Position numbers and translations under genes: made by a program. A DNA stretch of 64,000 nucleotides from an uncultured Faecalibacterium sp. (lineage in GTDB: Bacteria > Bacillota > Clostridia > Oscillospirales > Ruminococcaceae). Of this stretch, positions 40,499 through 49,587 are shown one piece after another. The stretch spans positions 62,001 to 126,000 of the forward strand of contig CAKTEM010000002.1 in assembly GCA_934548045.1 (NCBI GenBank), given 5' to 3'. The stretch's first letter is position 1; every line of letters starts with the position of its first letter. The notes beneath the pieces were generated by a model. It was not told the origin of the DNA. It saw only the letters and a program-made list of their open reading frames with translations, and searched no databases.

Positions 40499-42109
40499 TC
40501 ATCTCTGATTGGTGGTCTGGGTTTGGTTTTCGGCGGTGGGTTCCGTCGTTTCGGTGGGTTCGGCTTCTGCCGCCGTATCGTCTGCGGCAGTCGTCTCGTC
40601 AGCCGTTTCTGCGGACGAGTCCGCCGCCGTGGTGTCATCTGTGGTTTCTCCGCTCACCGGCTCGATCTTCTCCGGCACGACATAGCCCGAAGGCAGGGTC
40701 GGTTCACCCTGTGCAAAGCGGAATTTCCGGGTGCTGGACGCCGATAGGTGGCTCAAATCGAGCATACCGGTATCGGTGGCGGCGCAGCCTTTGCCGTCCT
40801 CATTGAGCAGGACATACTGGCCCAGCTTGAGCTTGTAATCCAACTCATTCAGGGTTCCCAGCAGGACGCTGATGCGGTCCTGATAGAGGAACGCCATCTC
40901 CTCGGTATCCTCGAACTCGATCCGGGTCACATCGTCCAGCAGGTCGTAATTTTCCAGCGCGGTCATCAGGGTGTTCAGGGATTCCAGCCGATGGTCCGGC
41001 TCGACGGTCACCTCCGACGATGCCGCCGAATCCGACGCCGTGCTGGTGCTGGCGGCTTCCGTCTCAAAGTTCAGCTGGTCGCCCGGCTTTGTCGAGACCG
41101 GTTCGCCGCCGTACAGGGTCGGTAAATTGCTGGGCTGGGTGCTGGTCTTATCCAGAATCTTCAACCCAGCCGAGAGGGTCAGCCAGCCGCCCTTGACCTG
41201 CATCGCATAGCTGGGCGTGGCTTCGGTCGCGCGAACGACGACAGTTCCGGGGTACTCCCGGACGACCCGGATGGATTCCAGCTTCGGGAAGACCTTTTCC
41301 AGCTCAGCGGCTTTCTGGCTGGAATCCACGGTGAAGATGTTCTCTTCGATCTGGACGCCCAGCGCGCTCAAAATCTGGTCGCTCGAATAGCCTGCCAGCT
41401 CCTGTACAACGGCTCCGTCGGAATTCTGCACCTGAATCGAGCTGATTTTGAACAGCATCGTTCCGGTCAGGTAGATGCCCACACCGATGACACAGAGCAG
41501 CAACGCAAAGGCGGTCAGCTTCCGCATCAGTCTGCGGCGGCGGATGGCCGCCCGGGTCATCCGCCGTTTCTTTTTCCGCTCCCGGCGTTCCGGGTTCTGC
41601 ATGGTCGCCTGCGTTGGCCGGAGCCGGCCATTAGGCGGCTGTCTCCGCTGCTGGGCAGTATTCCGGTTCCGTGGGCGGTTTCTGGATGGGTTGCCCGGGT
41701 ACTGGGTGGTATTGTTGTTTCGCGGACGCTGGCCGCTGCGGTTTCGGCTTTGGCCTGAATTTGCGTACATCCGGGCATTTGCATTGCTCTGCCCGTTTTG
41801 CGGATGGCGCGTGTTCTGGGTCGGGAACTCGATGCCGTTGCCGCCGCGTCCGGTATTCTGATAACTGTTATAGTTTCTCGGGTTCTGGCTTTGATTATAA
41901 CTTCTCTGGCTGGAACCGCTCTGCCGCCGGGTCGGAAACTCCACCGTCTCCTGATATCCGTAATTGCTGTTCGACGGGCGGCGGTTCTGCGAATTCTGCG
42001 AGGGCGTCCGCCGCATGGTGTCCTTATTCTGGTCGTAGGGGCGGCGTTTCTGACCGCTGGGGCGGTTCCTGTTCATGTTGCTGCGGTTCTGGGGCCGATT
42101 TTGTGACAT
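40499..42109 (-). CDS. ftsQ: Cell-division protein FtsQ/DivIB with long disordered ends
   Basis: 536 residues, about twice the usual length. Residues 1-195 are low-complexity Asn/Arg/Gln/Ser/Pro (SQNRRPSNSNYG, RPRNNNTTQY), then a basic stretch KKKRRMTRAAIRRRRLMRK and one helix (about 197-222). A POTRA domain follows (FKISSIQVQNSDGAVVQELA, YSSDQILSALG, VREYPGTVVVRATE) and an FtsQ beta domain. The last 70 residues are Thr/Asp/Glu-rich (TTDDTTAADSS). It links the divisome parts FtsL, FtsB and FtsW/FtsI. It lies between murG and murE, with 12-53 bp gaps. Confidence 0.88.
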   Translation of the reverse strand: MSQNRPQNRSNMNRNRPSGQKRRPYDQNKDTMRRTPSQNSQNRRPSNSNYGYQETVEFPTRRQSGSSQRSYNQSQNPRNYNSYQNTGRGGNGIEFPTQNTRHPQNGQSNANARMYANSGQSRNRSGQRPRNNNTTQYPGNPSRNRPRNRNTAQQRRQPPNGRLRPTQATMQNPERRERKKKRRMTRAAIRRRRLMRKLTAFALLLCVIGVGIYLTGTMLFKISSIQVQNSDGAVVQELAGYSSDQILSALGVQIEENIFTVDSSQKAAELEKVFPKLESIRVVREYPGTVVVRATEATPSYAMQVKGGWLTLSAGLKILDKTSTQPSNLPTLYGGEPVSTKPGDQLNFETEAASTSTASDSAASSEVTVEPDHRLESLNTLMTALENYDLLDDVTRIEFEDTEEMAFLYQDRISVLLGTLNELDYKLKLGQYVLLNEDGKGCAATDTGMLDLSHLSASSTRKFRFAQGEPTLPSGYVVPEKIEPVSGETTDDTTAADSSAETADETTAADDTAAEAEPTETTEPTAENQTQTTNQR

Positions 42110-42162
42110 CCGGCGTTCCCTCCTTCCGGTCTGATTTTATCACAAGCTTGCGTTCCGCGCAA

Positions 42163-43290
42163 TCACGGCGTCTTTACCAGCTTGAGCAGGGCGTCCGCGA
42201 TGCGGTCAAGGCTGTCGTCCACCGACAGCTTCCGGGCGTTCTTTCCCATCTCAGCCAGCTTGCCCGGCTCGCTGAGCATCTCGGAGACGGTCGAAACGAG
42301 CTTTTCGCCGGTCAGGTCCTTCTCCTCGATGACGACTGCCGCACCGGCCTTTTGCAGTTCGAGCGCGTTGTAATACTGGTGATTCTCGGCCACGTTCGGG
42401 CTGGGAATCAAAATCGCCGCACGGCCGACCGCTTCCAGCTCGGCCAGCGTCAGCGCACCGGCACGGCTGATGACGAGGTCTGCCGCCGCCAGCAGCTCGG
42501 GCATATTGTTGATGTACTCCTTGACGACAAGGCTTTCGCCGGGCGCAAAGCCTTTTTCCTTTTCGAGGTTCTGGAACAGTTCAACGCCGTACTGACCGGT
42601 GGCGTGGAGATGCAGCACCGGCTTGTGGTTCTTCTGCTCCCATGCGCAGAGGTCGGACACGACTTCGTTGACGCGCCGTGCGCCCAGACTGCCGCCGAAG
42701 GACAGGATGACCGTCCGGTCGCCTGCGCCCAGCTCGGCACGGATGGCGTCACGGTTCCTTGCCTGCGCAAAGACTTCCGGGCGCACCGGGTTGCCGACCA
42801 CGATGGTCTTTTCGGGCGCACCCAGCTTCTCGACCGCCGCCGGAACCGCCGCGAAGACGATGTCCACATCGGGAGCCAGCAGCTTGTTCGTCACGCCGGG
42901 GAAAGCGTTCTGCTCATGCAGGGCGGTCTTGATGCCCTTCTTGGCGGCGCAGCGCACCACCGGGCCGGAGACGTAGCCGCCGCAGCCGATCACCAAATCG
43001 GGCTGAATTTCTTTCATCATGGCTTTGGCCTTCGGGCCGGAGAGAGCCAGATTCCAGAGGGTGACGATATTCCGCTTGATATTGTTCAGCGAGAGTTTCC
43101 GCTGAAAACCAGTGATCTCAATATGATGGAACGGGTAGCCTGCCTGCGTTACCAGACGGTACTCCATGCCCTCTTTCCGGCCTGCGAAGTGGATCTCTGC
43201 AGTCGGGTCTGCCTTTTTGATGGCTCCGGCAATGGCCAACGCCGGGTTGATGTGTCCGGCGGTGCCGCCGGCTGCGATCAGTACTTTCAT
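42163..43290 (-). CDS. murG: UDP-GlcNAc:undecaprenyl-PP-MurNAc-pentapeptide GlcNAc transferase
   Basis: 375 residues, GT28 family, normal length. N-domain glycine loop LIAAGGTAGHINPALAIA, IGCGGYVSGPVV, HEQNAFPG; C-domain SFGGSLGARRVNEVV, then ISRAGALTLAELEAVGRAAI, the UDP-GlcNAc site. Makes lipid II from lipid I on the inner face of the membrane. Start ATG 43290 with GAGGAAAC; it follows ftsW by 22 bp in the same transcript. Confidence 0.95.
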   Translation of the reverse strand: MKVLIAAGGTAGHINPALAIAGAIKKADPTAEIHFAGRKEGMEYRLVTQAGYPFHHIEITGFQRKLSLNNIKRNIVTLWNLALSGPKAKAMMKEIQPDLVIGCGGYVSGPVVRCAAKKGIKTALHEQNAFPGVTNKLLAPDVDIVFAAVPAAVEKLGAPEKTIVVGNPVRPEVFAQARNRDAIRAELGAGDRTVILSFGGSLGARRVNEVVSDLCAWEQKNHKPVLHLHATGQYGVELFQNLEKEKGFAPGESLVVKEYINNMPELLAAADLVISRAGALTLAELEAVGRAAILIPSPNVAENHQYYNALELQKAGAAVVIEEKDLTGEKLVSTVSEMLSEPGKLAEMGKNARKLSVDDSLDRIADALLKLVKTP

Positions 43291-43312
43291 AGAAGTTTCC
43301 TCCTCTTATGGC

Positions 43313-44590
43313 TTACGCCTGTTCATTTGCCTTGAACAAAATCGTCTTCGCCTGCCGCTGCGCTTCCCGTTCGGCATGGGCGTGTTCGCGCTGCTGACGA
43401 GCGCGCTCGCCGTTCCGGCCGATGTTCACCATCACACCCATCTCGGCCAGCAGCAGAATCAGGCTGGTGCCGCCCGACGAGAAGAAGGGCAGCGAGATGC
43501 CGGTGTTCGGCAGAGTGTTCGTGACGACCGCGATGTTGCAGAAGACCTGCCACGCGATCTGCGCCATGATGCCGATGCCGACGAGGGTGCAGTAGCGGTT
43601 TTCGGCGTGGAACGCGATCCAGAAGCCCTGCACAAGAAGCAGAACGAACAGCGCGATGACAGCCACCGCACCCACAAAGCCCAGTTCCTCGCAGACGACA
43701 CTGAAGATGAAGTCGTTGGTGCTTTCGGGCAGCCAGAGCTGTTTTTCGATGCTGTTGCCGAGGCCGAGGCCAGTCAGGCCGCCGGAACCGATGGCGTACA
43801 GACTCTGCAGGGTCTGGTCAGTCATCTTGGACAGGTCCTGCGTCCAGCCGTCCAGACGGCTCTGCAGATACGGGATGGAATCGACATGCTGCAGAATGTT
43901 CTCCAGCAGGAACACCATGACGGTTCCGCCTGCCCATGTAATGATACCACCACTTCCGCCAAGAAGCAAAATCGTTCCGACGATGGCGCAGGTCAGGACG
44001 ATGCCCGACATGTGGGGTTCCAGCATCAGCAGGAATACCACCGGTACAAGGGGCATCAATGGTTTTACCAGCTCCCGGAAGAACCGCTGATGGAACCATG
44101 TTCCCAACGGAATTGGCCGCTTTGACTTCGGGTCGAGCTTTTCGAGCCGGGGTGTCCTATCCACGATATGCGCCGTGAGCAAAATCATCTCAAACTTTGC
44201 AATTTCCGATACCTGAATCGTGACGCCGAAGCGCAGCCAGCGGCGGCAGCCATTCAGCGGTGCGCTGAACAGAACCAATATCAGCAGGACGATGCACAAA
44301 AAGTATCCCGGCACGACCATTTTGCGCAGAAAGCGGTGGTCGAGATAGGAAAACATCGTCATTGCCGCAAGACCCAGCACAAGGCAGAAGACCTGCGATT
44401 TGATGTAGTACAGGCTGTCGCCCATGCGGAGATAACCGGTGGTGTAGCTCGCGCTGAACAGCATCACCAGACCAAAGACGAGGATGACACCCAGCGTCGC
44501 CATCCAATTGATGAGTATCTGCGACCACGGGCCCGGGTCGCGCTGTATGATCGAAAACTTTTCCGGGCGTTTTCTGCGGATGGTTGCCAT
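43313..44590 (-). CDS. ftsW: SEDS glycosyltransferase FtsW
   Basis: 425 residues from ATG 44590 (GGGAGGGG before it). About 10 helices. SEDS signatures: VMLFSASYTTGY in helix 1, SEIAKFEMILLTAH (the position of catalytic/Pro-rich loop 2), EPHMSGIVLT, NDFIFSVVCEELGFVG with the conserved Glu and Asp, and NTLPNTGISLPFFSSGGTSL. FtsW polymerises lipid II with its class B PBP partner (gene at 47039-49528). The C-terminal tail is long and charged (EREAQRQAKT). Assigned FtsW rather than RodA or SpoVE because of its dcw position. Confidence 0.92.
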   Translation of the reverse strand: MATIRRKRPEKFSIIQRDPGPWSQILINWMATLGVILVFGLVMLFSASYTTGYLRMGDSLYYIKSQVFCLVLGLAAMTMFSYLDHRFLRKMVVPGYFLCIVLLILVLFSAPLNGCRRWLRFGVTIQVSEIAKFEMILLTAHIVDRTPRLEKLDPKSKRPIPLGTWFHQRFFRELVKPLMPLVPVVFLLMLEPHMSGIVLTCAIVGTILLLGGSGGIITWAGGTVMVFLLENILQHVDSIPYLQSRLDGWTQDLSKMTDQTLQSLYAIGSGGLTGLGLGNSIEKQLWLPESTNDFIFSVVCEELGFVGAVAVIALFVLLLVQGFWIAFHAENRYCTLVGIGIMAQIAWQVFCNIAVVTNTLPNTGISLPFFSSGGTSLILLLAEMGVMVNIGRNGERARQQREHAHAEREAQRQAKTILFKANEQA

Positions 44591-44603
44591 CTGCACCCCT
44601 CCC

Positions 44604-45641
44604 TCAACTGATTTTTGCCATCTGCACCGTCAGGGCAAAGCCCATCAGCGCAATGGCTGCAAAGAAATAAAAGATCGTGACCGGCTCAAAGCCCCGTTTT
44701 TCCAGCCAGCGGTGGAGTGGAGCTGTCCGGAACAGCTGCCGCCGTCCGTGGGAGCCTTTGTAAACGATTATTTGTAAAGCGATCATACCGCCCTCTATCC
44801 AGTACGGCAGGGCAAGCGGCAGGGTCAGGCCTGGCCAGCCGATGCTGAGCGGCACACTGCCGAGGATACCGGCCAGAAACAGGCTCCCGACCGCACCGGG
44901 CAGCAGCTTTGCCGGGTGGAAGTTCCAGAGCAGGAAGGCCATCAATGCACCGGCTAACGCCGCCGGGAGGACAGCCAACGGGAACCAGCCCAGCAGGGTC
45001 ATGCTCACCATCAGGCCGAGCATAGCGGCGAACGCTGTACCGCAGAGGACGCCGTCTATTCCATCCGTCACCCGGACGCTCTCGGCCAACACGACCAGCA
45101 GCACTTCCCAGAGAACGGGAGCCGCCCAGCCCAGCTCACAGTATCTGAGGCCGGGCAGAGTGATGCCGGAGGCAAGGCAGTGATTGGATGCCAGCAGCAC
45201 CTGAATCACAGCCGCTGCCGTCATTTCCAGCCCGAGACGGGTCGTGCGGCGCAGACCCAGCGGCGAGTGCCGCCGCATCCTTATGATATCATCGGCCAGA
45301 CCCACAGCTCCAAAAAGTAAGCCGCCGAACAGACCGATGAGGAGACGGGTCGTCAGAAGCCCCTCGTTCCCCAGCAGCTCCGGCTGTGCGATGCAGGCCG
45401 CTGTCCAGCCGACGCCGACTGCCGCCAGCGTTCCGACCATCAGGCAGAGACCGCCCATCGTGGGAACCTGCGGCTTCGGTTCGGGGTCTTCGTCCGGTTT
45501 TTGCCGTGTATCACGGTCACGTTCCGGAATTTTGTTCTGCTCCATGCGGAAGGCCCGGAGCAGCGGAACCATCAGGTTGCCAAGGGCAGCCGTCAGGAAA
45601 AAGCCCAGCGTCGAAGCGACGATCAAGGCAAAACGAATCAT
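44604..45641 (-). CDS. mraY: MraY-like phosphotransferase with altered catalytic motifs
   Basis: 345 residues at the normal mraY position (after murF, before ftsW), about 10 helices. Kept: PTMGG (60-64), ADD (Asp117/118), TDGIDG (192-197), NFHPAK (240-245). Lost: the loop normally MGDTGS/MGDVGS reads LPGAVGS (247-253), so the Mg-binding Asp is Ala250; the HHHFE motif reads PLHRWLE (308-314). RVTDG also replaces NLTDG. The loop before PTMGG is rewritten (RDTRQKPDEDPEPKPQ). MraY normally makes lipid I; this copy may be inactive, specialised, or compensated by another gene. Confidence 0.8.
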   Translation of the reverse strand: MIRFALIVASTLGFFLTAALGNLMVPLLRAFRMEQNKIPERDRDTRQKPDEDPEPKPQVPTMGGLCLMVGTLAAVGVGWTAACIAQPELLGNEGLLTTRLLIGLFGGLLFGAVGLADDIIRMRRHSPLGLRRTTRLGLEMTAAAVIQVLLASNHCLASGITLPGLRYCELGWAAPVLWEVLLVVLAESVRVTDGIDGVLCGTAFAAMLGLMVSMTLLGWFPLAVLPAALAGALMAFLLWNFHPAKLLPGAVGSLFLAGILGSVPLSIGWPGLTLPLALPYWIEGGMIALQIIVYKGSHGRRQLFRTAPLHRWLEKRGFEPVTIFYFFAAIALMGFALTVQMAKIS

Positions 45642-45656
45642 AGTTTACTCCAAATT

Positions 45657-47024
45657 TTATTTCTGCTCTGCGTAGAAGATTTCCAGTACCTTTTCCAGAG
45701 CCATGCCACGGCTGGCCTTTACCAGCAGCGCGTCGCCGGGCTGAAGAGCGGCCAGCAGCAGGTCTGCGGCCTCGCGGTAGCTGTCGGCATGAACAGCCTT
45801 GATGCCAGCCTCAGACGCTGCCTTTGCGGTGTGCTTGGACTCCTCGCCGTAGCAGACCAGCAGTTCCAGACCGGCAGCAGCGGCCTGACGGCCTGCTTCC
45901 TCGTGGGCAGACAGGCTGATCTCGCCCAGTTCCAGCATATCGCCCAGCAGAGCATAACGCTTCTTGGCCGGATATTCCTTGAACATGGTCAGTGCGGCCT
46001 TCATGCTGTCGGGGTTTGCGTTGTAGCAGTCCTCGATGACATCCACGCCCTTGCTGTGGACGACCTTCTGGCGCATACCGGTCTGCTGGAAATCTGCCAG
46101 ACCGGCAATGACGCCCTTCGGGTCAAGGCCGAGGCTGGTCGCGGCCGCATACGCCGCCAGAGCGTTGGCGACATTGTGCTTGCCCATCGCCGGGATGCTC
46201 ACCAGGAAGCGGCCTGCTTTTTTGTCCACGAGAGTGAAGGCCATGCCGTCGCCCTCCTGCCGGACATCCAGTGCGCAGACGTCGGCGTTCTCGTCGCCAA
46301 GGCTGAACCAGACCGGGCGGACGTGAGACGGCAGAGTAGCCTTGCGCAGGAAGGGGTCATCGCCGTTCAGCACCAGCGGCGCGTTCTCGGGCAGACCTGC
46401 ACAGATCTCCAACTTTGCCTTGCAGATATTCTCCTGACTGCCGAGGTTTCCGATGTGCGACACGCCGATGCAGGTGATGATGCCCACATCCGGACGGGCG
46501 CACTTGGACAGCCGCTCGATCTCGCCCAGATGGCTCATGCCCATCTCGACGACGGCATACTCGGTATCCTTGCCGATGTGGAACAGGGTCCGGGGCAGAC
46601 CCAGCTCATTGTTCTGGTTGCCCTCGGTCTTGATGGTATTGCCAAAGCCAGCGATGGCGGCATAGGTCATCTGTTTGGTGGTGGTCTTGCCGACACTGCC
46701 GGTCACGCCCACGATCTTGGGGCTGAACTGCTTGCGGTAGTTCGCGCCCATCGTCATCATTGCGTGGTAGCTGTCCGGGCAGATCACGGCCTTTTCCGCC
46801 GGAACGCCCTCTACGGGGTGGTTCAGCACGACATAGACTGCGCCGTTTTCCAGTGCTTTGGCGGCAAAATCATGGCCGTCAAACTTTTCGCCCGGGAAAG
46901 CCACAAAGGTACAGCCCGGCCGGACTTCCCGGCTGTCGGTCGTCACAAGGTCGATGGCCGCATCGGAAGCAAAGCTTTCCGGTGCCAGACCGTTCAGTAA
47001 AATTTTTGCAGAAATAGTTTCCAT
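45657..47024 (-). CDS. murF: UDP-MurNAc-tripeptide:D-Ala-D-Ala ligase
   Basis: 455 residues, normal length. Domain 1 (1-95) with TTDSREVRPGCTFVAFPGE; P-loop IVGVTGSVGKTTTKQM (about 104-119); Lys/Glu region TEGNQNNELGLPRTL; VVEMGMSHLGEIERLS; the C-domain has DCYNANPDSMKAAL and ALLGDMLELGE, the D-Ala-D-Ala pocket and adenine site. Completes UDP-MurNAc-pentapeptide. It lies 14 bp after the PBP gene and 15 bp before mraY. Confidence 0.96.
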   Translation of the reverse strand: METISAKILLNGLAPESFASDAAIDLVTTDSREVRPGCTFVAFPGEKFDGHDFAAKALENGAVYVVLNHPVEGVPAEKAVICPDSYHAMMTMGANYRKQFSPKIVGVTGSVGKTTTKQMTYAAIAGFGNTIKTEGNQNNELGLPRTLFHIGKDTEYAVVEMGMSHLGEIERLSKCARPDVGIITCIGVSHIGNLGSQENICKAKLEICAGLPENAPLVLNGDDPFLRKATLPSHVRPVWFSLGDENADVCALDVRQEGDGMAFTLVDKKAGRFLVSIPAMGKHNVANALAAYAAATSLGLDPKGVIAGLADFQQTGMRQKVVHSKGVDVIEDCYNANPDSMKAALTMFKEYPAKKRYALLGDMLELGEISLSAHEEAGRQAAAAGLELLVCYGEESKHTAKAASEAGIKAVHADSYREAADLLLAALQPGDALLVKASRGMALEKVLEIFYAEQK

Positions 47025-47038
47025 AGCTCTCTATCTCC

Positions 47039-49528
47039 TTATCCACATGTAATGGTTACGATCGTTCCTCGCTGCACGCTTGCACCGGCGGCTTCGCTCT
47101 GGCTCTGCACCAGACCACTGCCCTCCACGACGCAGTTCAGACCGGCCGCAGCCAGCATCTGACGGGCAAAATCCGCGCTCTTGCCGGTGACATCCGGCAC
47201 TTCGGTGTGGCTGCCCTCGTAGGTATCGGTATATAGGTAGATGGTCGTGCCGTAGGCCACCTGCGTACCGGCTCTGGGGTACTGATAGGTGACAGTCGCC
47301 GCCGTCTGGTCGGTGCTGCTCTCCATGAGCTGATGCTTGAGGCCCTTGGTGTTCAGCGAGACCTGTGCATTGCTCCACTCCTTGCCGACCAGCTCCGGAA
47401 CCTTGATGGTGGTCTGGCTGCGGTCTACGCCGTCGGTGGCGATGCCGAGGTAGGGTGCAATTTCGCTGATGATATTGCCGACGACAGGAGCCGCCAGAAT
47501 GGACGAGTAGTCGGTCTTGGCGTTGTTGGGGTCGTCCAGCATGACGTACACCAGAATTTCCGGGTCATTGGCCGGCAGGACAGCCGCGAAGGACGCGACC
47601 TTTTTATAGTCGCCGTCGGCGCGGCGATCCATGTTCAGCTGTTCCGAGGTACCGGACTTGCCGCCGATGCGGTAGCCTGCGACGTAGGCGTTGGAGCCGC
47701 CGCCGGTGGTCGTACCGTCGCCGACCTCATATTCCATGATCTGGCGGATGGTCTCGCTGGCACTTTCGCTGATGACCTGACGGCGGACATTCGCGCCGAT
47801 CTCCTGCACGACGTTGCCGTTCTGGTCGGTGATTTTATCGACGACATGGGGCGTCACAAGGTAGCCGCCGTTGACAGCGGCAGAGATGGCCGTGCAGACC
47901 TGCAGCGGCGTGACGGCCATTGCCTGACCGAACGCCGAAGAGGACAACTGGACTTCGCCCAGCTGGCTGGCCGTGTAATACTGCATGAAGTTCGTTTCGT
48001 TCGGCAGATCGACGCCGGTGCGCTCGGTGAAGCCGAAGGCGTCGAAGTAATCGTAGAACAGGCTTGCGCCGACGCGCTGGCCCAGCTGGATGAAATAGAT
48101 GTTGCAGCTGTTCCGAAGTGCCTGTGCGAGGTTCTGGACACCGTGGGCCTTTTTGCCTGCGCAGTGGTAGGTCTCCTTGGCGACGTTGTACGCGCCCGAG
48201 CAGTTGAAGGTGGTATTGATGGTCGCATTGCCCGAATCGACACCCATCGCGGCCGTGATGACCTTGAAGACGCTTCCGGGGTAATACAGTTCGGTGATGG
48301 CCTTGTTTTTCCACTGGATATCCCGGAAATAGCCGGAATAATCGGCATCCGGGTCGAGGATTTTATTTCCGTTCGCATCCAGCTGATAGCTGCCATCTTC
48401 ATTTTTGAGATAGATGCCGTACAGTTCCGGCTCCGCATGGACAAGCTCGTTGAGGTATTCCTCATTGGCGGAGTAGTCGAGCGGATCATTCGGGTCAAAA
48501 TCCGGCTTGGACGACATCGCCAGGATCGCACCGGTCTTGACGTTCATGACGATGGCCGCGCCGCGGTTTTCGACGTTATTCGCCCGGATGGCCTCATCCA
48601 GATACCGTTCCACGACCTCCTGAATGTTCACATCCAGCGAGAGGACGAGGTTCGAGCCATCCTTCGCGGCGTAGGTCGTCGCGCTCTGGTCGGCGATGGC
48701 GTTGCCGTAGGCGTTGCGGAGGGTGATGGTGCGGCCATTGACGCCGGCAAGCGTAGACTCATAGGATTTTTCGAGGCCGTAGGTGCCGTAGCCGTCCGAA
48801 TCGCAGAAGCCCAGCACCGACGCCGCAAATGCGCCATACGGGTAATCACGCTGGAAACTCTTGGTCGACGAGACCGAGACGCGGCCCTTCCGGGTGGTGT
48901 CGGTCGCCTTTTTATGTGCTTTATTGTATTCAGAGATGTACTTTTCGATGGAGAGCTTGACGGCGTTGTTTACCTTGGTCGCCAGCACCTGATACGCGGA
49001 ATCGTTCTTTGCCAGCGCATCATAAATGGTCTGGTACTGCTTCTGGTACTCTTCCGAGGAAGTATCCACGCTGTCCAGTGAACTTCCGTCGCCGGAGAGC
49101 AGCCGGAGCGCGAGCTGCTGGCTGACTTCCGCCAGTGCCGCCGGGTCTGCGGTCTTGGTGACGACTTTCGTGTCTTCGTCGGTCTGGCTGGTGAACAGAG
49201 CCGTGCTGTAACTGGGGTCGGCCCAGATGGTCCAGACTACGCTGGTGGATGCCAGCGTGATGCCCGAGGTATCGTAAATTTCACCTCGGGTCGCCTGAAT
49301 GGTGCTGTCCAGCAGCTGCTGTTCCGCCGCATACTGGCGGTAGGTCGCGCCGTCCTGAATTTGAATTTTATACAGGCTGTGGATGACGATGCCGGCGGCG
49401 ACAAGGACAAAAAACACCGCCGCACCATAGCTGAATTTTCGCAGTCGCGCACTGAGACGCTCGTGCGGATCGCTGCGGCGCAGGCGGTAAAAGACTTTTT
49501 TCTGGGGCTTCGGGGATGGTTCTTGCAT
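47039..49528 (-). CDS. ftsI: Class B penicillin-binding protein (FtsI/PBP2x type) with two PASTA domains
   Basis: 829 residues from ATG 49528 (GAGGAG before it). Short cytoplasmic tail, one helix (about 37-58), dimerisation domain, then transpeptidase with SVFK (active Ser in YYPGSVFKVI), SCN (NSCNIYFIQLG) and KSGT (GGKSGTSEQ). Two C-terminal PASTA domains (about 700-765 and 770-829; VPELVGKEWSNAQ, VPDVTGKSADFARQ). Cross-links septal peptidoglycan with FtsW. A large insertion in the N-terminal domain (about 90-190) adds length. A terminator-like hairpin precedes the gene. Confidence 0.94.
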   Translation of the reverse strand: MQEPSPKPQKKVFYRLRRSDPHERLSARLRKFSYGAAVFFVLVAAGIVIHSLYKIQIQDGATYRQYAAEQQLLDSTIQATRGEIYDTSGITLASTSVVWTIWADPSYSTALFTSQTDEDTKVVTKTADPAALAEVSQQLALRLLSGDGSSLDSVDTSSEEYQKQYQTIYDALAKNDSAYQVLATKVNNAVKLSIEKYISEYNKAHKKATDTTRKGRVSVSSTKSFQRDYPYGAFAASVLGFCDSDGYGTYGLEKSYESTLAGVNGRTITLRNAYGNAIADQSATTYAAKDGSNLVLSLDVNIQEVVERYLDEAIRANNVENRGAAIVMNVKTGAILAMSSKPDFDPNDPLDYSANEEYLNELVHAEPELYGIYLKNEDGSYQLDANGNKILDPDADYSGYFRDIQWKNKAITELYYPGSVFKVITAAMGVDSGNATINTTFNCSGAYNVAKETYHCAGKKAHGVQNLAQALRNSCNIYFIQLGQRVGASLFYDYFDAFGFTERTGVDLPNETNFMQYYTASQLGEVQLSSSAFGQAMAVTPLQVCTAISAAVNGGYLVTPHVVDKITDQNGNVVQEIGANVRRQVISESASETIRQIMEYEVGDGTTTGGGSNAYVAGYRIGGKSGTSEQLNMDRRADGDYKKVASFAAVLPANDPEILVYVMLDDPNNAKTDYSSILAAPVVGNIISEIAPYLGIATDGVDRSQTTIKVPELVGKEWSNAQVSLNTKGLKHQLMESSTDQTAATVTYQYPRAGTQVAYGTTIYLYTDTYEGSHTEVPDVTGKSADFARQMLAAAGLNCVVEGSGLVQSQSEAAGASVQRGTIVTITCG

Positions 49529-49549
49529 TGGTATTCTCCTCAGAAACCG

Positions 49550-49576
49550 AAAAAGCGTGCGCTGCCGCACGCTTTT
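49550..49576 (-). terminator. Terminator-like hairpin between ftsL and ftsI
   Basis: Minus strand AAAGCGTGCG-GCAG-CGCACGCTTTTT: a 10-bp GC-rich stem and T5, ending 21 bp before the ftsI start. That leaves no room for a separate promoter, so it looks like an attenuator inside the dcw operon. Confidence 0.8.
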
Positions 49577-49587
49577 CGTTTCTTGGT

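Noticed and set aside
45501..49081. Long plus-strand frames antisense to mraY, murF and ftsI
   Set aside because: No ribosome sites or family motifs; the minus-strand genes carry all catalytic motifs.
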